From: Discostella pseudostelligera
Taxonomy: Eukaryota; Bacillariophyta; Thalassiosirophyceae; Thalassiosirales; Thalassiosiraceae
Reading direction: 5' to 3'
Assembly: GCA_036940085.1 (NCBI GenBank)
Contig: JALLBK010000183.1
Span: 1 to 34,157, forward strand
Length of the DNA: 34,157 bases
Positions 29,732-34,157 of this stretch are shown here, one piece after another. Each line of letters opens with the position of its first letter. Position 1 is the stretch's first letter. Both the position numbers and the translations under genes were made by a program. The notes beneath the pieces were generated by a model, which saw only the letters and a program-made list of their open reading frames with translations, was not told where the DNA came from and made no database searches.

Positions 29732-30860
29732 GGCAACGATGGTCTGTCGACTACTATTCAAAGACTGTACGTACAGGGGTGGTGGATGCTTTTTTGCACT
29801 GTTTCAGCTCAATGATATCATTCGCAACAGTGTGATAATAGGCGGAGCATGGCCGAGTAGCTAGGTAATTGCCGCTGCAATATTCATGTCTTATCGCGTC
29901 TATCGCGAGCCGCGATGCGACAAAAAGATGCGAGTCGCAAAAAAAAATGTAAAATGCCTTCGATGCACCAGCCTGCCGACATAAGATAGAGGGAGTATCT
30001 CTAGATCGTAGATACATAGGCTGTATCCAATTTGTGCTTGTGAATGGTGACTGTGACGGATGATTATTTGTGAGGTCATGGAGTGCGAACACGTCTACGA
30101 TGGCAATCTTTCGCAGTATCTTACTTCTACTTAATGTGCCAATTTTCGTTAAATAACGGAAACTACTTGCATCTCATTATCTTCTCATCGGAAGGTTTTC
30201 TGATCCAAGTTCTTTGCCACTGACATGGAAGAAACCAGACGGCGGGAAGACAATTGGCGAAGATGGTGCGAAGGAAAGTAACATGGCGATCTAACCGGTG
30301 GGAAGGTGGCGAAAATGGCGGGAAGAACATTGGGCGAAATGGCGAAAATGGCGGGAGAGCGTTGTCCATCGAGTCATTCGACATGCATGACCATGGCCGC
30401 CGACGCCGCTCCGCCGGCCCCTCTCGCTCTCGGAGACCTAGCTCCATAGAGAAATTGTTCCGGGCACGCCACTCCACTCCACCCCGCGTTGGCTCATTTG
30501 GTGGAGCAGGACGAGGAGGAGCTCTCTAAAGAGAGAGAAGGAGCGATTGTCACACGAGGATGACGCTAGCTACGTACTACTCCTAGTACAAGTGGTGAGC
30601 GGCTGGAGGCGATGCATTGCCTATTAATAGCTCGAAGTGAAAGAGGGAAAGTAGCAGAAGGTGAACATAAACTGGTCTTACTTATATATTCATTATTTGT
30701 TTCATGCAGTGGGATCACCTCTTTCATCTACGCGCTCTCATATATTACGGTGAGCAACCTCCACAGTTACTACTTACTACTTGATTACATGTTTTCAGTG
30801 TTCACATACTTGATTTTGTCCGTTCTCTGTTCTCCTTTTCTCTCTGGGACTTTCCACATA
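29732..30860. other. Intergenic region between ATPase start and secreted-protein 3' end
   Basis: No confident gene. Frames at 29754-30092 (minus) and 30254-30529 (plus, Arg/Gly-rich) show no domain. A group of GGCGGGA motifs lies at 30241-30357. On the plus strand, TTTCATGCAG near 30710 and ACGGTGAGC near 30748 look like splice sites, but no frame supports a plus-strand exon. Confidence 0.4.
30241..30357. promoter_or_regulatory. Cluster of GGCGGGA motifs
   Basis: GGCGGGAAG at 30241-30249 and 30317-30325 and GGCGGGAG at 30350-30357, mixed with GGCGAAAATGG, TTGGCGAA and GGGCGAAATGG words. This combination matches the gamma-SNAP upstream region (20891-20940). It is about 510-630 bp upstream of the ATPase start codon. 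An E2F-like role is inferred. Confidence 0.4.
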
Positions 30861-33800
30861 TTAATCTTCACGCTGCCTCACAGGAGCAGCAGTGGAATCC
30901 GTGCCAACTGTGGGTGTTCCACCGAATGTTGGGCTCTCGGTAAAAACTGTTGGCTCCTGCGTTGTCATTTCGAGTAGGACTGTAGGCGCTGGAGAAGGTT
31001 CGATAGTGGCTATGAAAATTACCGAGGGAGCTGCAGTGGAGGGTTCAAGGGTGGCAATTTCAGTGTCAGTAGGAGAGGGAGTAGGCTCTAACGTAGTTGG
31101 TATATCCGATGGAGCTGGGCTTGGCTCCGGGGAGGGTTCAAGGGTGGCAATTTCAATGTCAGTAGGAGACGGAGTAGGCTCTAACGTAGTTGGTACATCC
31201 GATGGAGCTGGGCTTGGCTCCGAGGTAGTAGGAGAGACAGTTGGCTCTAACGTCGTTGGCTCGAGGGTAATGGGAGCAGGTGTAGTAGGTGCAAGCGTGT
31301 CAAGGAATTCTAATTCCGTAGGCTATCATGGATGATGAAAGGTTGGGCGCATGTCATAAGGAAAAGTGTGTTACGAAAAAGAGAATCACAATCGTGACAA
31401 TCAATTACAACATACCGCAATAGTGGGATTCTTCGAAGGTGAGGGCGAAGGCTCCAACGTAGTTGGCGTATCCGAAGGGGCTGGGCTTGGCTCCGGGGTA
31501 GTAGGAGTGAGAGTAGGCTCTAATGTCGTTGGCGTATCCGATGGGGCTGGGCTTGGCTCGGCAGTGACAGGCGCGGCGGAAGGAGTAGAGGTGAAGACAA
31601 CTTCGATTGATGTTGGAACTCCAGTTGGCGGAAAGACTGTTTCAGTAGTTACAGGCTTCATAGTTTGTTCAATGGAGTGGGCAAAATCAGTTGTTGTTCG
31701 AGGCGCACGACAATTTGGAAAAACACCGCATGTGCATGTCTACTTACCATTTTCGTCGGAGATAAGATCGATTCATTCGTTTCCTCATCGCACGGCTCAG
31801 GCTCTCCAGTGACCGTAATTAAGATGTTTGCAGTATCGCACATCTTTCGATTGTCGCATGTGTTGTACACGCAAGTGTCCTGGCCAACAAAGTTCTGATC
31901 AGGAATGTACAATACCGTCGTGTTGCTGATCTTCACGCATTCTCCATGTTCGCCTCCCTCAACAATGTTTTGCAACTTTAATGGATGTCCATCAACGGCA
32001 TCATCATTGTCCAGCGGGAAGATGTCAACTGGAGTATTCTTATCAGTGGTGACGATGTCGTCATATGCAACTGGTACCTCTCCCGATGGGATAGTGGTGA
32101 TGACGATGGTGGCAGTGTCACAGTTACCCAAGTCATCACATACCTCGTAGACGCAAGTATCGACGCCGTTGTAACTAGTGTTGGGGGTGTACATCACGGT
32201 TCCATCTAGGTTCAATACGCATTTGCCGTTCAAGCCCGGAAAGAGGAGTGTTGTTACGACGAGGGTTGTTCCAGTGACGGCGGGAATATCATTGTCAAGC
32301 ACAATGATAGTAACGGGAATGTTCTCGGGAGTGGTTGTTTTGTCGTCAGTGGCTGTCACCTTGACATCATCGCATGTGGGCTTTAATTGGGTAATGATGA
32401 CAGTTTGAAGGTTAGCAACGAATAATAGAAATGAGCAAGCAAGAGTTTCGGACAAGGAACGTACCGTCGGGGTCGGTTTGCCGGCCTTCCATTTCCAATT
32501 GGTGGCAAGAAGAGAGAGAGGTAAGGAGGATATCAAGTTAGGAAATGCTTCAATGAAACGAACCATGTACAGCCAATTGTTTACTTACCACCTCGGGAGG
32601 AACCATCGTCGGTACGTTCGACGAAGTCTCATCGACGGGACAATCGCTAACATTGATAAAAACAGTTGCCTGCACACATTTCGTCATGTCCATTTCACCA
32701 GCTTCTTGGTTGATGGCGCATGCCTCGTAAATGCATGAATCACTGCCCATAAACCCAGGGTTGGGGAAATAGATAATAACTTCTTTTCGAATGTCAGCTC
32801 CAGGTCCTGATAGTCCGGTGCCTTCTCCGCCTGTTGAGTAGATTCGATGCAACGTCAATGAGTGAAATGTCAAGAAAATGCACCATGAAATGGAATACCA
32901 TTCAGGCAGCTGTAATAATGTTTTCTATTCCACTTACCTGTGATGGCGCAACTGCCAAACTCCCCATTTTCAATAATGTTGTTCAACTTTAACGGTGAGT
33001 CCGCAGGATAAATATCATTGTAAATGACATTCATCGACATGGCAAGGTTAGCGCATGCCTCCATACTGTCATCAACTGCAACGGGAACATTCTCCTCAGG
33101 CACGGGTTCCATGTTGGGACTCAGGGTAGGATTGCAAGTTGGGACGGCAAACTCTTCACTCACAATCTCTACACCCAAATCGATGATATCGCACCAACAG
33201 CTATCAGGACCACAGGGAGACGGACCATTGATATCACACGAAAAATCATCCGAGTGGGTGCGGTACGAGGAGCAAATTTGTATCTTGGCCGTGCGCACCT
33301 CCTCCACCTCCTCTCCTTCTCCTACGAAATCAGTGCAGGGGACAGAAAATCCCTCGGCGAACTTGATTGTAGTTGCAATACTACCCCCCGCCTTTTGATC
33401 AATCGAAATATCATGACAGGAATCACCATCGAGGTCTTCGATGCTGGCCATTGGCGCGTTGGAGACATCATCGTTGTCCGCAGTCAATGTCTGGACGACA
33501 CAGCGCTCACCATAGATGGGTGCATGGCTGATAGAGAAGGAGGATGCACCGACGTCGGAGGTGTAGTCGCCAGTGTAGACGAAGACCTGTCAATCCATGC
33601 AGAGAAGTGCCGACGCAGATGAGTGAGGTGACATTGTGAAGAAGTACATCAATAAAAAGTGACGCCATGTTTGTAACTTACCGCAAAGTCACGAGCATCC
33701 ATATCAAACAAACTGTCAAACTCCAAATCTTCCACCGTCAGCATCTTTCCCTCGACACATGTCGCCTCTGCCTTCAAAGAGATTTGTGTCCAAAATTTCC

Positions 33801-34011
33801 CCATACCTCCACCATGTTCAAAGGTGGGATTGCAGGTCAATGTTGATCCAGGATTGGTGATTTGATACCGATCGTTTAGGCATGATCCAGTGGAAAATCC
33901 ATCGGATGTTTGGGGAATGTTGGCATTCTCGTCGGTGACGTCGGCGGCGACTTTCCCCGCCGAGACGGAATTGATGGTGGCTGCTGCTAGCGCGGCGCTC
34001 AAGATTCTCAT
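30861..34011 (-). CDS. Large secreted protein with cadherin/Big-like repeats and Pro/Thr/Ser tail (7 exons)
   Basis: Minus-strand exons 34011-33682, 33586-32938, 32830-32589, 32485-32465, 32380-31748, 31655-31416 and 31322-30861 join in frame (2577 nt, 858 aa). All donors are GT followed by A (mostly GTAAGT) and phases agree at each joint. Residues 1-18 ([18 protein letters not shown]) form a signal peptide. Residues about 30-275 are a Cys-rich domain with [22 protein letters not shown] and [11 protein letters not shown]. Three Big/cadherin-like repeats follow (about 283-405, 420-510, 510-612), with [29 protein letters not shown] and [13 protein letters not shown] as landmarks. Residues 626-858 are a mucin-like tail with repeated [14 protein letters not shown] and PTPSPT. 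No membrane anchor is seen. An extracellular or cell-wall adhesive role is inferred. The last exon might splice onward at GTGAGG near 30882, so the C-terminus is the least certain part. Confidence 0.78.
31039..31224 (-). repeat. 93-bp coding tandem duplication in the Pro/Thr/Ser tail
   Basis: Two adjacent 93-bp copies (31039-31131 and 31132-31224), each starting GAGGGTTCAAGGGTGGCAAT on the plus strand and differing at only a few positions. They encode 31-residue units with [18 protein letters not shown] and EIATLEPS. A looser version of the unit (period about 65 bp) occurs in the preceding exon at about 31445-31565. Confidence 0.9.
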
Positions 34012-34157
34012 GGTTTGATGGAGGTCAATGAATAATATCAATAAGAATGGTTACCTATGGTTACTTTGCTTCGAATAATAATGGATGGTCGGGCTTTGGC
34101 CTACTATTATTTGATGAGCTTGATTGGGGACCAGTGTCATGGCTATCGCTACCACTA
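34012..34157 (-). promoter_or_regulatory. Upstream region of the secreted-protein gene (partial)
   Basis: The 146 bases upstream of the ATG at 34011, cut by the window end. AT-rich, with ATTATTATTCGAAGCAAAGT-type sequence when read toward the gene. No specific element can be assigned. Confidence 0.3.

Noticed and set aside
30254..30529. Plus-strand 91-codon Arg/Gly-rich frame
   Set aside because: Overlaps the GGCGGGA motif cluster and has no domain; composition explains it.
30892..31812. Plus-strand Val/Gly/Ser-rich frames
   Set aside because: Antisense to exons 6 and 7 of the secreted protein; the minus strand has matching splice phases and continues the gene.

Overview
This window is nuclear DNA from a unicellular eukaryotic alga, most likely a centric diatom. 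The signs are genes with GT-AG introns, proteins with diatom-style plastid presequences (signal peptide followed by an AF-type motif), low-complexity runs inside genes, and a lysine/tryptophan-repeat secreted protein that resembles diatom biosilica proteins (silaffin/cingulin class). Three single-N positions, each flanked by an identical 68-72 bp direct duplication, look like unmerged contig overlaps.

Layout. Positions 1-13469 hold no convincing intact gene and are a mosaic of repeats: two related 28-bp minisatellites (632-1310 and 4241-4752), a 94-bp triplication, a 262-bp tandem repeat, a dispersed CT-rich repeat, a 473-bp MITE with perfect 25-bp terminal inverted repeats (7275-7747), a hairpin whose arms carry a tRNA D-arm-like sequence (6096-6167), a decayed reading frame between clusters of TGTCGGCGACA motifs (8495-9586), and a foldback element full of GTGTGAGCTCACAC palindromes (11689-12612) with a second element nested in its right arm behind an 8-bp target duplication.

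Positions 13470-34157 are gene-dense: a spliced secreted Lys/Gly/Trp-repeat protein (+, 13470-15053); a spliced multi-pass membrane protein (+, 17154-18576); gamma-SNAP (-, 19009-20769); a spliced, probably plastid-targeted GNAT acetyltransferase (-, 21295-22395) divergently paired with a probably plastid-targeted membrane protein (+, 22744-23952); a very large STAND/AAA ATPase with a degenerate kinase-like N-terminus (-, 24993-29731), broken only by two assembly duplications; and a seven-exon secreted protein with cadherin/Big-like repeats and a Pro/Thr/Ser-rich tail (-, 30861-34011).

Function. The two secreted proteins (13470-15053 and 30861-34011) have similar signal peptides and Pro/Ser/Thr-rich segments and could both belong to the cell wall or extracellular matrix. 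The other genes look like housekeeping, trafficking, plastid and signalling functions. TTCCCGCC-type (E2F-like) motifs recur upstream of several genes. The exon structures were assembled by hand from splice signals and phase agreement and have not been tested against transcripts.
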